Positions 1-11,275 of a DNA stretch of 64,000 bases are shown piece by piece (the first letter of the stretch is position 1; each line of letters begins with the position of its first letter). Below the pieces are notes generated by a model. It was not told the origin of the DNA. It saw only the letters and a program-made list of their open reading frames with translations, and did not search any database. The stretch is from Symbiodinium natans (Eukaryota > Sar > Dinophyceae > Suessiales > Symbiodiniaceae), in assembly GCA_905221605.1 (NCBI GenBank), contig CAJNDS010001001.1, positions 800,049-864,048 of the forward strand, written 5' to 3'. The position numbers and the translations under genes are program-made.

Positions 1-104
1 CCAATGACAAGTGTGGAATATTCTGCAATTGAGAATCTGGGTTTGGGTCTGCCTACTCAGTTCGGTGTGAGGCTTGGGGTTTTTGGTCGAGGCAACAGAG
101 CAGG

Positions 105-205
105 GAGGTTCATGGGTATTCAAAAACAGCTCATGAGTAGGGTAGCTATGGCTATGACCTCACTTAGGGTACATATAACCCTACTAATCACAAGTACCAA
201 GCACC
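105..205. mobile_element. Degenerate MITE-like inverted-repeat element, type B
   Basis: The left end reads GGAGGTTCATGGGTA and the right side carries ATAACCCTACTAATCACAAGTACC, the diverged inverted counterpart seen in better copies (for example 44,819-44,942). It has no coding capacity. The ends are eroded, so the boundaries are approximate. Confidence 0.4.
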
Positions 206-1425
206 AAAGCCCCAAACTGCCCACAAGGCTCAGGGAGTTTCAGCCCCAAACCCTTTAAAACCTAAACACTAAACCCTAACCCCATAACCCTGAAACCCTA
301 AAACCCATGGGTTTTCGCATACTCTGGGGAGCCGGGCGCCTGGCGAGCAGTAGGACCACCAAACAGCCTCAGCCCACAAATACCCTAGGGTTTGGATTTA
401 GGGTTTAGAGCTACTTGAAGGTTGATTCGGGCACTTACAAGTATAGCATTTAGGGTTTAGGATACGTAGGGTTGCATGTAGGGTACCTGTGGAGGGTTGC
501 GACTACTCTGCTTATACTGCTTCGAGCTTTATAAGGAGACATGAAGCACCACTTCAAACAAGACCTTTTGGGCGCCTTGCCACGCAGAAAGATTCTAAAG
601 CTTTCTGCGTCCGAGCTTTCAGAAACCTTCAGGCCGAATCTTAGAAATATCTTGTCAATGTTTTGAGTCAGACACCCTGCGACCTCCTCATATCTGCCGC
701 ACGTTCGCGTTGGGGTTCGAACGAACGGCCAGAAGTGCTAACTCTTCGTCCTGGCGAGGATGTCTCTGATTGTTGCCTATAGGGAAAAGTTCTCCTCACG
801 TACATGCCTCAATTTTTATCAAGCCGAAACCCGTTATGATGCCGTAAATCCAAGAAATGAGGTCTGTGCTGACGCACGGGTCCTAGCTTACAAGATGGTT
901 TGCAGGGTTATATACTAGGGTTTTATTCATGTCAGAGTGGGGGCTGGGGTTGGTGGGTGGGGTTCCGGCCATGTCGGAGTGTGGGCCCTAAGATCCCCCC
1001 AAGCAACCCTCTCGAAGGGGTTATAGGGTAAAATAGCCCATGCTGGTAATGCGTGTTTCAGACTCTTCACGGATCTGCATCATAAAGCAACCCTAAACCC
1101 TAAACCCTAAACCCTTTTGAACCCAGGCTCTGCACTATCAGCTGGGACACAGGCATGACAATTGCACCCCTCTCTCGAAGCCCTAAACCCTAAACCCCAA
1201 AACCCAAACCCTTAAAAGCCCTCTCCTCTTGCAGCTCTTTGCTGAGGTGCTGCAGAGCCATCCCATGGTTGGGCAGAATGTACTTGGCAAAGGAGCCTCA
1301 ACTCGAAGGGAAAATTTGGGCGACTAAACAAGAGACCTGGAACGCTCGACTAGTTGCTTAAGCACACCTCCCCCGTACGGTAATAACTGGGGTTCTAAGT
1401 ACCCATGAACCTCCAAGTAAGGCCA

Positions 1426-1511
1426 CCCTAAACCCTAAACCCTAAACCCTATAAACCCTATAAACCCTATAAACCCTATAAACCCTATAAACCCTATAAA
1501 CCCTAAACCCC
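1426..1511. repeat. CCCTAAA array grading into CCCTATAAA variant array
   Basis: A few CCCTAAA units pass into about six consecutive 9-bp CCCTATAAA units and then back to CCCTAAA. It directly follows a half copy of the MITE-like element (ACCCATGAACCTCCAAGTAA at about 1,400-1,420). The perfect variant register implies local amplification of one mutated unit. Confidence 0.85.
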
Positions 1512-1689
1512 TTGAAGCCTCGGAGGTTCAGCTCCCGGGCCTCAGAATCTGGGGGTTCCAGGTAGGGGCCAGAGGGTTTTACCATTGACTCCGACGAGAA
1601 CATGCCCCTTCCGAGCTTAGATGGTTAAATGGTCGTCTAGAATCCGACCCAGAACTACTATTTGCCTCAGAACCTCCAAAAAAAGAATT

Positions 1690-1793
1690 AAGATAATAAT
1701 CCCTAAGACCCCAAGTCCCCTAGGTCTTTTAAATAGGTTATAAGTAGACTTATGATTGGGGTTCTCTAAGCAAGTACCCATGAACCTCTTGGG
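1690..1793. mobile_element. MITE-like inverted-repeat element, type A, left end eroded
   Basis: The right half matches the type A copies at 25,660, 26,137 and 30,401: CCAAGTCCCCTAGGTC, then ATAAGTAGACTTATGATTGGGG, then GTACCCATGAACCTC. The left half is diverged or truncated. It is non-coding. Confidence 0.5.
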
Positions 1794-2582
1794 ATGGTCG
1801 AGGCCTTGGAGAAGCCATGACCCCCTACGCGGCAATGTGGCAAGCGCCGGGCGACGGCTGTGCTGTAGATCCCCGTTGCCGACGATGTCAATCGTTTTGG
1901 GGCTGCTTCGCACCTTCATGGCAAGTGCTGAAGGGGTTTAAACAACTCATGACGAACAACCAGGCAGCCAACTATCCAAACAAGCTAAGATCGACGCTTT
2001 GGAAATGGCGCCGACATGATCTAGGGGGTCTCGATGTGGGGTTTGGGTGTTCAACTGCTTACATCGTTTTAGGCCCTAGGTGGCGTAATTGGGGTTTACG
2101 TTATTCGTAGCCCCAAAAGGAAACCCCCCCCCCCTATACACACACTCACCAATGCTGAATATGAACCCTGAATACACTCACCAAGAACAGGAATATAAAC
2201 CCTGTTGCATCCAAACCCAAGTTGGGTACGAGGACACCTGGAAGCCCCAAAGCCAAAGAACAGTAATCCCACCACCCCGCAAGCCTAAGTTCCAAGCGCT
2301 CTAAACAAAACTCACACAACTTACATGCCTCAACATAGAAACACGGAGACTGCAGTCGGAGACTGCAGTTGAGCTTGCGTCCCTAGAGAGCCGGAAATTC
2401 GCCTAAGTGAATAAATAAGGCTTTGGGGTATTTAAAGTCATCTCACAGGTCAGGCCAGAGGCAGTTCTCACTTGAGCATGGCCTAAACGGGAACTGCCTG
2501 CTCCTACCTCTGATGAAGGCCTAGGGAACCAAAGCACCTGGAACAACACGCGGGTGTAAAAAATCTCGTTTAAGGCAGATAA

Positions 2583-2690
2583 TGGGCTGTTCCCCCTTAT
2601 ACGAACAGTCCCCAATAGGGATCAAATTATAGTAATTATCCCCTACTATAATTCCTGTTTAGGCCTGTTAGTACAAGGGGGAACATCCCA
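2583..2690. mobile_element. Foldback element, second inverted-repeat family
   Basis: The left arm TGGGCTGTTCCCCCTTATAC and the reverse complement of the right arm (GTACAAGGGGGAACATCCCA) are near-identical, giving a 108-bp element able to form a hairpin. The centre is AT-rich. A related left arm lies at 27,137. It has no coding capacity, so it would be a non-autonomous element. Confidence 0.55.
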
Positions 2691-3708
2691 AAGTGTTGGG
2701 CTCGCACTCTCTGGTCCTGAACTGAAATTCCCAGTGGGCGCCTGTGCGAGAAGCCCGCGCCTGACCACCGTGAGTTCCAGGTCGCCGCTTTCGCCCGCAA
2801 CATCGCCCACTGGCCTGATTTCATGGGATCCTGTACTGGGTGTTGCTTTAAAGACATTTTGTTTTTTTAATGACAATGAGTAGGTTCCCTTAAAAGGGAA
2901 AGAAGGGAAACTTAAAATTACCCCAAAGCAATACGCAGTGTACTATGCCCGACACAATCTAAGGCACACAAAGCCTCCCAGCCACCACTATCCAACATCC
3001 CTTACCCTAACGTAACAATCAGTCCGACAGACCTTTCATTCCCACCGGGCATCCCTCAACGCAAAACAAGCCTACCAGAAATAAAGGGCCTGTGTTTGGG
3101 TTGAGCCCTGCTAACAAGAAAGGATTAAGACTACTTGGGCGCTTGCTTTCCTGGTTTTCCTGGTATTCTGCTAACCTGAAGTTGGAGATCGAGATCCATC
3201 CGCAAACTGTACGCCCTGGGCACCACGGGCTCAGGGCAGGCAATCGGGGAATTGGGTACCCAGGCAACATACGCCAAGGTTCTAAACCCTGCAAGCCCAA
3301 GACCCTGGAGCCCCTCAAAAACCGCGGCCCAGGTTCTGCGCCGGATCCGCGAGCCTCAGGGGGTGCTCTTCAGGCCATGCTGGCCTTCCGGGTTCTCTTT
3401 CCAGTGGGGGACTGAAATGCCCCAACGATCTCTTAGTAGGTTCGTAGAGAGGGGTGTTGAAGCAGTGCAAGGGCCCTACCTAAGAAGGATGAAGCAGCTA
3501 GACAGTCAGCATCAGCTCATATTTCTTTGTCATTGGGTGGCTTGGGTAGTAAACCTTAAGCACTCAACCCTACTTCAGAACCCAAAACCTACATTGTAGT
3601 AGGTTAATTTAATCCTACCCCTTATCGGGTTCTTAGGTAACCTACAAAAGAGGTAGGCTTGGGTTTCTCAGGTGTAAACCCTACACCCTTTTGCTGCCGG
3701 ACCCTGAA

Positions 3709-3930
3709 TACTCCCAAAACCCAAAACCCAAAACCCAAAACCCAAAACCCGTAAACCCTAAACCCTAAGTAAACCCTTGTCCCTAAACCCTAAATCCCAA
3801 AATCCCTCCAAAGCCCTGAACCCCTAAACCCTAAATCCCTGAACCCTAAATCCCTAAACCCTAAATCCCTAAACCCTAAATTCCCTAAACCCCTACATCC
3901 CTAAACCCTAAATCCCTATAAGTCCCTCTA
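3709..3930. repeat. Degenerate C-strand telomere-like array with CCCAAAA units
   Basis: The array opens with five or so CCCAAAA units (3,716-3,751) and continues as mixed CCCTAAA, CCCTAAAT and CCCTGAA units. It is followed at 4,039-4,089 by a cleaner TTTAGGG array in the opposite orientation. Confidence 0.8.
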
Positions 3931-4038
3931 AAGCCCAGAGCACCCCCAAAATCGCCCCCCAAGGGGCTCGGTGGCCCCATGGATCAGGCGCTGCTCGAAG
4001 GCTGGGAGTCCGGTCCTCGAGGGCTTCCCATGGGCTCT

Positions 4039-4089
4039 TAGGGTTTAGGGTTTAGGGTTTAGGGTTTAGGGTTTAGGGTTTAGGGTTTA
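4039..4089. repeat. TTTAGGG array
   Basis: About seven perfect TTTAGGG units. The orientation is opposite to the array at 3,709-3,930, so the two face each other across about 110 bp of GC-rich spacer. Confidence 0.9.
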
Positions 4090-5159
4090 TTTTTGCCACC
4101 TGCCTAGCAGGCAGGCAACGACACTGCAGGATTTAGGATGTGAGGGACTTAGGGGTTCGAGGGTCCTCCCTACGCCTTTGGGCTGATAAGGAGAATAGGG
4201 TTTGGGGGGCAGATGTGCTTCAGGCACTTTTAGGATAGATACCTGATCTTTGCGAAATGGGCCCTGAATAAACTTCGGAACTCCCACCTCTGAGACATGA
4301 AAACACAAACGCTTGATTCATTGTCCACAGGCAAATCTAAGGGCGCACTTTTGCCCCGCAAAGTCGCACTTTGAACAGAGAACTTGGACCGTACCACCAG
4401 AAACAACCATGGTGACAGCTTCATCCAAGATGCACCACGTGGAGGTGGTCCTCCGCTTGGGAGACTTTATTTTCTAGAAAGTAGAACGCCCAAGTAGCAG
4501 GAATATATCTTATTCGGTAACTTCAACGAAAGATTCAAGGGGATCTACTTGCCAATGTCTGGAATAACGTTCCTCCGCCTGTATGTACTTGACCCTGAAA
4601 CCAAAACGCGAGGATCCCAAATCTCCGTGCACTTACCCCCCAATTATTAACACTCCGATACAGAAGCCTACCAGAATCTTGCAATTCTACAGGCACCAGC
4701 ACACACCTCCACAGTCGTTGTCTCAAAGCTCTGAGGACATCAGCTTGCTCCCAACAAGCGGCCTACAAAGAGGAGGGATAAACAATTCCTCTGAGCCCAC
4801 CAGGGCAGTCCTTGAGCTCCTCCAGCAGCCAGCTTCCTTGTGAGGGGATCGTTTTGCTGCCTTAAACTCTGAACCCCCAACCTTAAACCCCAAATTCAAA
4901 AAACCTGAGGCACTTCAAAAAGTGCTGGGAATAGAGCCCTGGAAGTGCTCAAGATGCCATGCACGTAGTGCCTATTGATACCTGAAGCTACCGGCAGGCC
5001 AGGGTTGGGCTTGGCCTTGGCATGTTGGGGTTAGGGTGTAGGGTGTAGGGTTTAGGGTTTAGGGTTTAGGGTTTAGGATTTAGGGTTTAGGGTTTAGGAT
5101 TTAAGGTTTAGAGTTTCGGGGTACAAAGCCTTTGACAGTCAGCCCGAGCGTCGTTGAGC

Positions 5160-5288
5160 ATGGATCTCGGGGAGCTCCTCACCAGAGAGCTGCACGACAC
5201 CTCGTGGGCTCCAGCATCTCGACGACTCAATGCATATATAGTGCTCGGCTTCGAGCTTCTGAACATGACTGCCAAGAAAAGCACATAA
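5160..5288 (+). CDS. Possible short or relic exon, 42 residues, unknown
   Basis: An ATG at 5,160 opens a 42-codon frame ending in TAA at 5,286-5,288. The frame is also open upstream to a TGA at about 5,133. The peptide (starts MDLGELLTREL, ends NMTAKKST) has a normal residue mix and a helix-like start, unlike the low-complexity frames in the telomere-like tracts. It sits between TTTAGGG repeats and unique sequence, so it may be an exon trapped in the repeat region, or chance. I recognise no family. Confidence 0.22.
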   Translation: MDLGELLTRELHDTSWAPASRRLNAYIVLGFELLNMTAKKST

Positions 5289-5825
5289 ACCTTCCAGAGG
5301 ATCACTGTCACTTCTGCTACGAGGAATACTGGTTCTCAGTGCAAATGCACTCAAAGATATCACGCCACACCTTGGGCCCATAACCGCACGAATCCGAAGC
5401 AAAACCTGAAATCCACTCAAACCCGACTCAGCCCCAACTTTCAGGTCAGCTGCGCACGCGCAGTGCCGAAGGCTCCGGGTCTTCGCCGACCATGGTGCAA
5501 GGCGAGCGTGCGGGATGAGACGCCGGATGAGGGGGCGCTAGGGGCGCCAGTTGCAGCGAGCATTTAGTGTGTAGGCGCAACTGTTTAGAGTACAATGTTT
5601 AGGGTTTGGACTCAAGGTTTCAGGCTTGGGCTCACAAACCGACCAAACGGCTGCTTGGTAGAGCCTGCTGGAGCATGCAGCACGAGCGCCAGGCTAAAGG
5701 CAGGGCATGCGGCGATGAGTCTGTTTTTGCCTCTTCTCCCAATTCTCAACAAACGAGATAGACCAAAAGCACCTGAGTATCTTACATCCGCGACACCGAC
5801 CTTGAGGGCATCCTTGGGACAAACA

Positions 5826-5918
5826 CCCTAAACCCCCTAAACACTAAACCCTAAACCATTAACCCTATAAACCCTAAACCCTAAACCCTAAACCCCTAAA
5901 CCCTAATTAAACCCTAAG
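5826..5918. repeat. CCCTAAA array, slightly degenerate
   Basis: About eleven CCCTAAA-type units with a few CCCCTAAA and CCCTATAAA variants. It separates the region around 5,595-5,820 from the gene island that starts near 6,200. Confidence 0.85.
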
Positions 5919-6196
5919 CCTTCCAAATTTCGGCCCAGGAAGCTCTCCTTGGATTCCACGAAGCTTGCAGAGAGCCGCCCATCCTGTGAAGATCGGCTCG
6001 ATGGGAGGCTGGGGTTTAAGGTTTGGGGTTTAGGGTTTGGGGTTTGGGGTTGGTTACCATTCCGCTCTGCAAGTTCAGTCCCCGTCGTTCCTATATGAGC
6101 CCTAAACAGGTTTTGTGGTTCCTATATACCTTAGCAGGAATTATGATAGCATAGGGTATATGGCGCCATGTTTAGAGGTCATTTTGTCCCCAGGGC

Positions 6197-7723
6197 ATGG
6201 CACCGCCCCCAGAACAAGATGCACAAAGTCTACATTTTCTTTGCAGAATCAGGTGGCAACCCTGACTCCTTCGCCACGTACAGCGACGGTAGCAGCTTCC
6301 CATCTGCGGCAGCATCCTGATCACAGCCCCATGTTACGGTGCCACCGTTGCTCAAGCATGATTCCCAAACTCGTTACCTCAGCAAACTCCCGATGACGAC
6401 TGAATCGACATGCTGTCGTTGACTTTGCTGGCTAAGGATTCAGGATGCTTCAGGCCCACTCAGCTACATCAATGGAACTTGGGTTTAGCTATATGGCTTG
6501 ATTCTGCAAAAGGCCGGGCCTCCGCAGCAGGAGCGAAGCTGAAAATCAAACTCCAGCCTTCAAGAATCTCCTGCAGACAACGGGCAATGTGAAGTCATGT
6601 TTGCCAGTGTCAGTGTGTTGGTGGAAAGACGGAAATCACGGCACGCAGGCACATCCGTATCTAAGTACAACAACATGCCAAGCTACTTTGAGAGTCAGGC
6701 CGAATGTGAGGACGCCCTCTTCGGCCACTGACACCTGCATCTCCAGGGAATTTAGGCAAGCTTGTTCAAAAGCCGCGGTGGATTCGGCATGGTCCTCGTC
6801 GACTTCGAATTCTCGGATAGGATTCCGAAGTGGAGCAAGAAAGAAAAAGCAGAACTAAGCCTAAAACAATGGATAGCGCGCGCTATGTTTCATCAGGCAG
6901 GTGTATTGTGGCCAGCCGACCGAAAGATGAAATAGGGGATGCTCAATTCTGAACTGAAGCGCTGCATCACGTAAATGTACAATGCAAACGGCCTCTTTGG
7001 CCAGGATTGACCCAGGCCGCAAGTCCTGGTCCTCCTGCAAGCGACAAGCATCTTCGTGACAATCTGGGTTCTTTCTGCGCGCGGAATTTTGGTTTTCAGA
7101 AGAACCCAAGCCTGGCCTGGCTTATCTGCAGAAAGCACGGCTCACACTACTCTCTGCCAGAAAAATGAAGCAACGGCATGGTTTTGGGCATCCCGACAGA
7201 TCGGAGCGAACAGAAACATGTGCACGGCATTTCCCACAAGGGGTCCTGCAGCCATTGTGACTCGGACCACCGCCGCGCGGCGTCGAACAACATCCTCAGT
7301 CTGTGACTGTTGGCCAGGAACGGGCAGCAGGCTGATGGTACTCTTTTAGATCTGTGCGCAGCCTTGTTCACAACGATGGCTCTGGAAATCAACTTGTAGT
7401 ACAGACTAACCAGGCCACTGAAGCTAAAGTGGCTAAAGAATACGAAGAAATCAACAAAGACAATGACAAATATGTGGTGATTTCAACACCTGGTCACCGC
7501 AGGTCAAAGCCATCGAAGTCCGAAACAGGTCGACTCCGGAGGACTCGAAGCAAGCCTGCATGCATCCACACCAGGTGTGGTCATGGAAAGGAGTATGGGA
7601 GCCATCAACTTCCGATTCAAGCCATGCCCCACAATTGTGAAGGCACCACAAAGAAATCTAGTCTGCATCCCCTCCCCGACTATCCCTACAAAGCCTGTGT
7701 CTGAGACCTGCGCAGCAAACTGA
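6197..7723 (+). pseudogene. Plus-strand gene of unknown function, spliced or decayed
   Basis: Several protein-like segments lie on this strand in changing frames. One runs 6,591-6,722 (begins EVMFASVSVLVERRKS). One runs 6,756-6,935 (contains GGFGMVLVDFEFSDRIPKW and KQWIARAMFHQAGVLWP, then TAG). A third, about 7,172-7,300, carries a CSHCDSDH motif. A fourth, about 7,396-7,500, has KVAKEYEEINKDNDKYVV. The last, about 7,510-7,723, ends SETCAAN and TGA at 7,721-7,723. A pyrimidine-rich CTTTGCAG acceptor-like site lies at about 6,238-6,246. Either introns separate these exons or frameshifts have broken them; the sequence alone does not decide. The 3' end faces the helicase gene 61 bp away. I recognise no family. 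Confidence 0.4.
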
Positions 7724-7784
7724 GATGCGGTCAGCTTATTCATGGACTTTTCGCACCAGTTGCAAGAAACAGCCAGAGGCAGAT

Positions 7785-10354
7785 TTACCTGTGCAGCTGT
7801 TCCATAAAGCTGGCTATGAGCGAATGTGAGGTTACTACCTGCAGCCGCTGCTTTGGCGTCAGCTGCAGAAACTTCCTCCGAAGCTGTGCCATGCTTGCAT
7901 AAATATTTCTCTCCTCTGCAGACGTGCTATGACGTGATGGAAGCTCGCCGGTCTGGGCGACGAATCTTTGCAACGGCAACAAAACCTTCAACGCATGTCG
8001 GCTGCCGCGCTTTTTGTATGGGGGTTGCATAAACTGCTCCACAATAGGATCCATTGCTGTCAGAGTCTGGAGACGGCGACTTTGCCTGGGTGAATTGGGG
8101 TTGGTCAGAAGAGCTTGTCGCTGATGCTGCAACCAGATTCTTAACTTCTTGGATTCAACATCTGCTCGCGCACCTGAACATGGTGGCAAGCACTGGAATC
8201 TGTCCAAGAAGTCCTTGAGTTTGGCGCAGCCCTCGCGGAAATGCTTGTCCGGATCCTGCCAACTCTGCGCTCGACGACGAACAAGTGGCGACGGTGAATT
8301 CAGGCATCTCTGGAGTCTCTGAGCTGCTGCCATGCCGCCCTGTTTGATCCCCTTGCCAGTCTCTGCCAGCCAGGTGGACAACTTTATCTCCTGTCGGTCA
8401 CCCCATAAACGAGGCAGCCGGCCATAGTGCTCCACAAAGTCTTCCAACTGCTGCATGCGTGCTTCCCATCGATCAGGGCATCGCAGAAGTATGGCAAGCT
8501 GACGAAACCAACTTTGCTTGATGGCGGCGGCCAGGAATGTCGCCTGTGAGGTTCTGCAGTCAGCAAACCAGACTCGGGACCCCAGCATGTTCCAGGAAGA
8601 GCCAGTCAAGCGACTGTCAGCGTGAGCAAGGATGGACAGAAAACGCTCGAGCTGTGTAGCAAAGCTGTCCTGTCTTTGTGTGTCGGCACCGATGGAAAGC
8701 TTGACTCTCTGCCTCGGGGACATGACCGGCTGCTTAGATGCTCTCACCGCTTCGACGTCTGCTTGCTGCAGTAGCTCGGATTTCGACACGTCTTCCGTCA
8801 GTGCCAGTGCCCTGACGCTGCCATGGTCGTTCTTGAGATAAGGCTGCGTAGAAGTTCTCCAAGCATCGCTGTCATCAAAAAACTCCGTCCGCGGCTCTTC
8901 GACCTGCTTTGGTTCGCACCCAGGTGTTGGCAATTGGCCAGTGGTCCCAACTGGTAGCTGCTTGTCCGGAAATGTGTTTGCTTGAAACTCTTTGCTGCTG
9001 GTGCTTTCCGTTTGCCCCACGTCTGCCGGCAACGACTCACTGACATGAACGCCTTCGTGACCAGAGGCACGCATGTGCATTGCATGCGTGGAGTCGGAGA
9101 GGGCCTCCAAGCCTTGTATAGTAGACGTCGCCTTCGACTCAGATCCCGCAGATCCGGGCGCTTCCTGCTTTGCTTGGGGTTGCACACTCCTGCTAGAGGG
9201 CCCTGGGTCGACTGCCAGGCCATTCAGATCCCAAGAGTTGGAAGCAGCAGCACCGGCACCAGCATTGAGCCCTTCTTCACACGAAGGGCCTACAGGGACA
9301 TGTGCCTCTGCAGGCATTGTCACTCCCGGAAGAATGATGTGAGCAAGCGGCTTCGAGGTTTGCAGTCGCAATATGCGGCCGATAGCTTGGACAATGCTCC
9401 TGTAGCTTTCGCGTGGCTCGACGAACATGCAAGTATCTGCACTGGGAATGTTAACGCCCTCACCCAGGACTTGAACTGTCACCAGGACATGAACCGGCTT
9501 CTGCAATCTCCCAGCGAACTCCTGAACCACCTCTTCCCTCAATTTGCGCTTCGTGAAGCCATTGATATGCCATGCAGCCATGCCTGCCAATTCAAGGGTG
9601 CGCTGAAATCGCTGAGCCTCTCGCACAGTGTTGCAGTATGCCAGAACTCGCCTGAAGCGGCCCGGATGCTGCAGCAGCAGATGTGACAAACCCAAATAGG
9701 CATGGCCTTCTGTGATCACCGGAATGGTGAGGTCGTAGTCACACAGCACCCCATCTTCAATAGCCTGCCCCATGCTGTAGTCAAAGTCCGTAGCGTTACG
9801 ATGTGTCGCCGAGAAGAGATAGAGGTCCTTGCTCTCTGGCATCCCTGGTGGGAGCGGATGGTGGGCCTCATCCACAAAGGCGGCTTCGAACTTCAAGTCC
9901 TTGAGCAAGTGGACCGAATCCGTTACTGCAATGAAGCCAGAGGCTCGTTTCTTGATTTTCTTGTTGTAGCCCATGCCCACCTTGCAGAAAGTCGGGAACT
10001 CTGACGCGAACTGCTCCAGCAACACCCGCGAAGGCACCGTGATCAGCACCTCTTCTTAACCGGGCGTTGGCAGGAGCAGCTCAATGGCACTGAAAGTCTA
10101 CCGTGAGGGTGTGTGTGTGTGTGTGCGTGTTCAAGGCACGACTCTGAATGCACGTTGCCGGCTCAACATGCTCAACTCCATACCCCGCTGAAAGCAATGA
10201 ACATCGCCCGCCTTGCCAGACACATTCCGGGCCAGCTCCTGGATGACTCGCGTCTTCCCCGAGCCGCAAGCCATCTGAATAACCCGCGCCCCGGTTGCAC
10301 ACGCTTCCAAGCAGGCCTGCCGTGGCTCAGAAAGCGACGAGTCACCAACGAATG
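7785..10354 (-). CDS. SF2 DEAH-type helicase with helicase-associated repeats (two 3' exons)
   Basis: Exon 10,354-10,212 encodes the Walker A motif (QMACGSGKT). A GC-AG intron (10,211-10,050) joins it in frame to the long exon 10,049-7,785, which starts VLITVPSRVLLEQF and ends in TAA. In the 754-codon exon, DEAH is at residues 60-63, SAT at 80-82, motif V (VLVTVQVLGEGVNIP) at about 188-202 and motif VI (QAIGRILRL) at 221-229. All core ATPase and helicase motifs are therefore present. A polar linker of about 190 residues follows. The C-terminal third then repeats W/L-rich units of about 70 residues (for example LEDFVEHYGRLPRL and LKDFLDRFQCLPPC) of the helicase-associated domain type. It is probably an ATP-dependent nucleic-acid helicase or translocase; the substrate is unknown. 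Confidence 0.82.
10050..10211 (-). other. Intron with GC donor and TG/CA microsatellite
   Basis: Removing this 162-nt segment joins NVSGK to VLITVPSRV with no frame change, restoring the expected motif I to motif Ia spacing of an SF2 helicase. The donor reads AAG|GC and the acceptor AG|GTG. The intron frame contains a stop. A (TG)n run sits at about 10,109-10,130. Confidence 0.75.
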
Positions 10355-11275
10355 CTGCAATTATAAGCTACTTGTTTGACGATGAGACGGGCCATCAGTT
10401 GGGAAAAGGGGTCAGTTGCTACCTCAATGGCTGTTGAAGATCGGGGCCTGCTGACATGGGCGCAACGGCGAAGAGCTTGCCCCACTTGTTGAATGGGCAC
10501 GTGCATCATGGGTTGACGCATGCGATGATGAAGCTGACAGCCGCTCCATCTCCGCATTGCTGATGGCTTTGCGCGTCGCGTTGTGCCTTTTGAGCCACTG
10601 CTCGGACGTGATCGGCAGCTTGGTGCCCCAGCTCGTGACGAAGAGGCACTCCTCCACCTGCGCAAGGATCATGGGGAGTGCTTTCCGATGGCTCAAAACA
10701 CTCGACATCAGCATTATGACAAGATGTGTATGTCTGTATGTATAAATATGTGTGTGTGTGTGTATGTAACTGTTGATATGCAGACATTCCTATGCAGGTG
10801 GTCTAAACGTAGCCTGGCCTGACAAACCCACCGGGAGGTGCGCAGGAAGCGCTTGATGTCGCGGTGGAGCGCAGTGGCATTGCCCACCCCGGCGCGGCAA
10901 AGGACGGAGGTTCTCCCATCGATGCTAAGCAGGTCCACACCTCCAGCGAGAGTTGCTACATCAATTACCTACGACGTATAGACTTTATAGTTAGGGAAGT
11001 TAGGGGCAGATACATGGCAGAAACAAGGTGTCCACAACGTCGTGAGTCTTGGGTTCCGGCCCATATCCCGACGTGAAAGGTTGCGCCGCTGCAATATCCA
11101 CGGCGGCATCTCCTGCAATGGCACGGAGGGCAGTTCCGGGTTTCAGGATGGTAGGGATCAAGTTTCAGGGAAAGATAAAAGATGCGACTGTGCTAGGTCT
11201 ATGTCGCTCCTGAAGGGGCACGACGCCAAGCTTCAAGGCAGCTGCCCACATCAGCTTCCTCAGCTTCAACGCCAT
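10355..11275 (-). CDS. Probable 5' exons of the helicase gene
   Basis: Reading the minus strand, protein-like pieces continue upstream of the Walker A exon. They are a segment ending FSQLMARLIVKQ (about 10,371-10,480); a segment beginning VLSHRKALPMILAQVEECLF (from 10,700 down); a segment DVATLAGGVDLLSIDGRTSV to FLRTSR (about 10,960-10,832); a segment TILKPGTALRAIAGDAAVD (about 11,155-11,060); and a start at 11,275 (MALKLRKLMWAAALKLGV). The intron 10,831-10,701 (GT-AG, 131 nt) joins the FLRTSR and VLSHRK pieces in frame. Other joins are unresolved: a frame change lies near 10,530 and a TGA at 11,165-11,167. They may be introns or damage. The N-terminal part has no family I can name. Confidence 0.45.
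10701..10831 (-). other. Intron with GT-AG ends and TG/CA microsatellite
   Basis: The donor G|GTGGGT follows codons for FLRTS and the first two bases of the next Arg codon. The acceptor TCGAG precedes the rest of that codon and VLSHRK, so removal keeps the frame. The segment contains TGTGTGTGTGTGTATG-type repeats on the plus strand at about 10,725-10,770. Confidence 0.6.

Larger units (their letters stand above)
1..5120. other. Gene-poor repeat region with telomere-like tracts
   Basis: I see no convincing gene here. The stretch holds short CCCTAAA tracts (about 270-305, 1088-1115, 1180-1215, 1426-1511, 3709-3930) and TTTAGGG tracts (about 390-480, 4039-4089, 5028-5115). Between them are unique-looking spacers and pieces of the MITE-like family (105-205, 408-450, 1382-1417, 1690-1793). 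The open frames are short, overlap on both strands and run through the repeats, so I treat them as chance. Confidence 0.6.

Noticed and set aside
1617-1919. 100-residue minus-strand open frame
   Set aside because: It runs through a MITE-like element and is contradicted by equally open frames on the plus strand.
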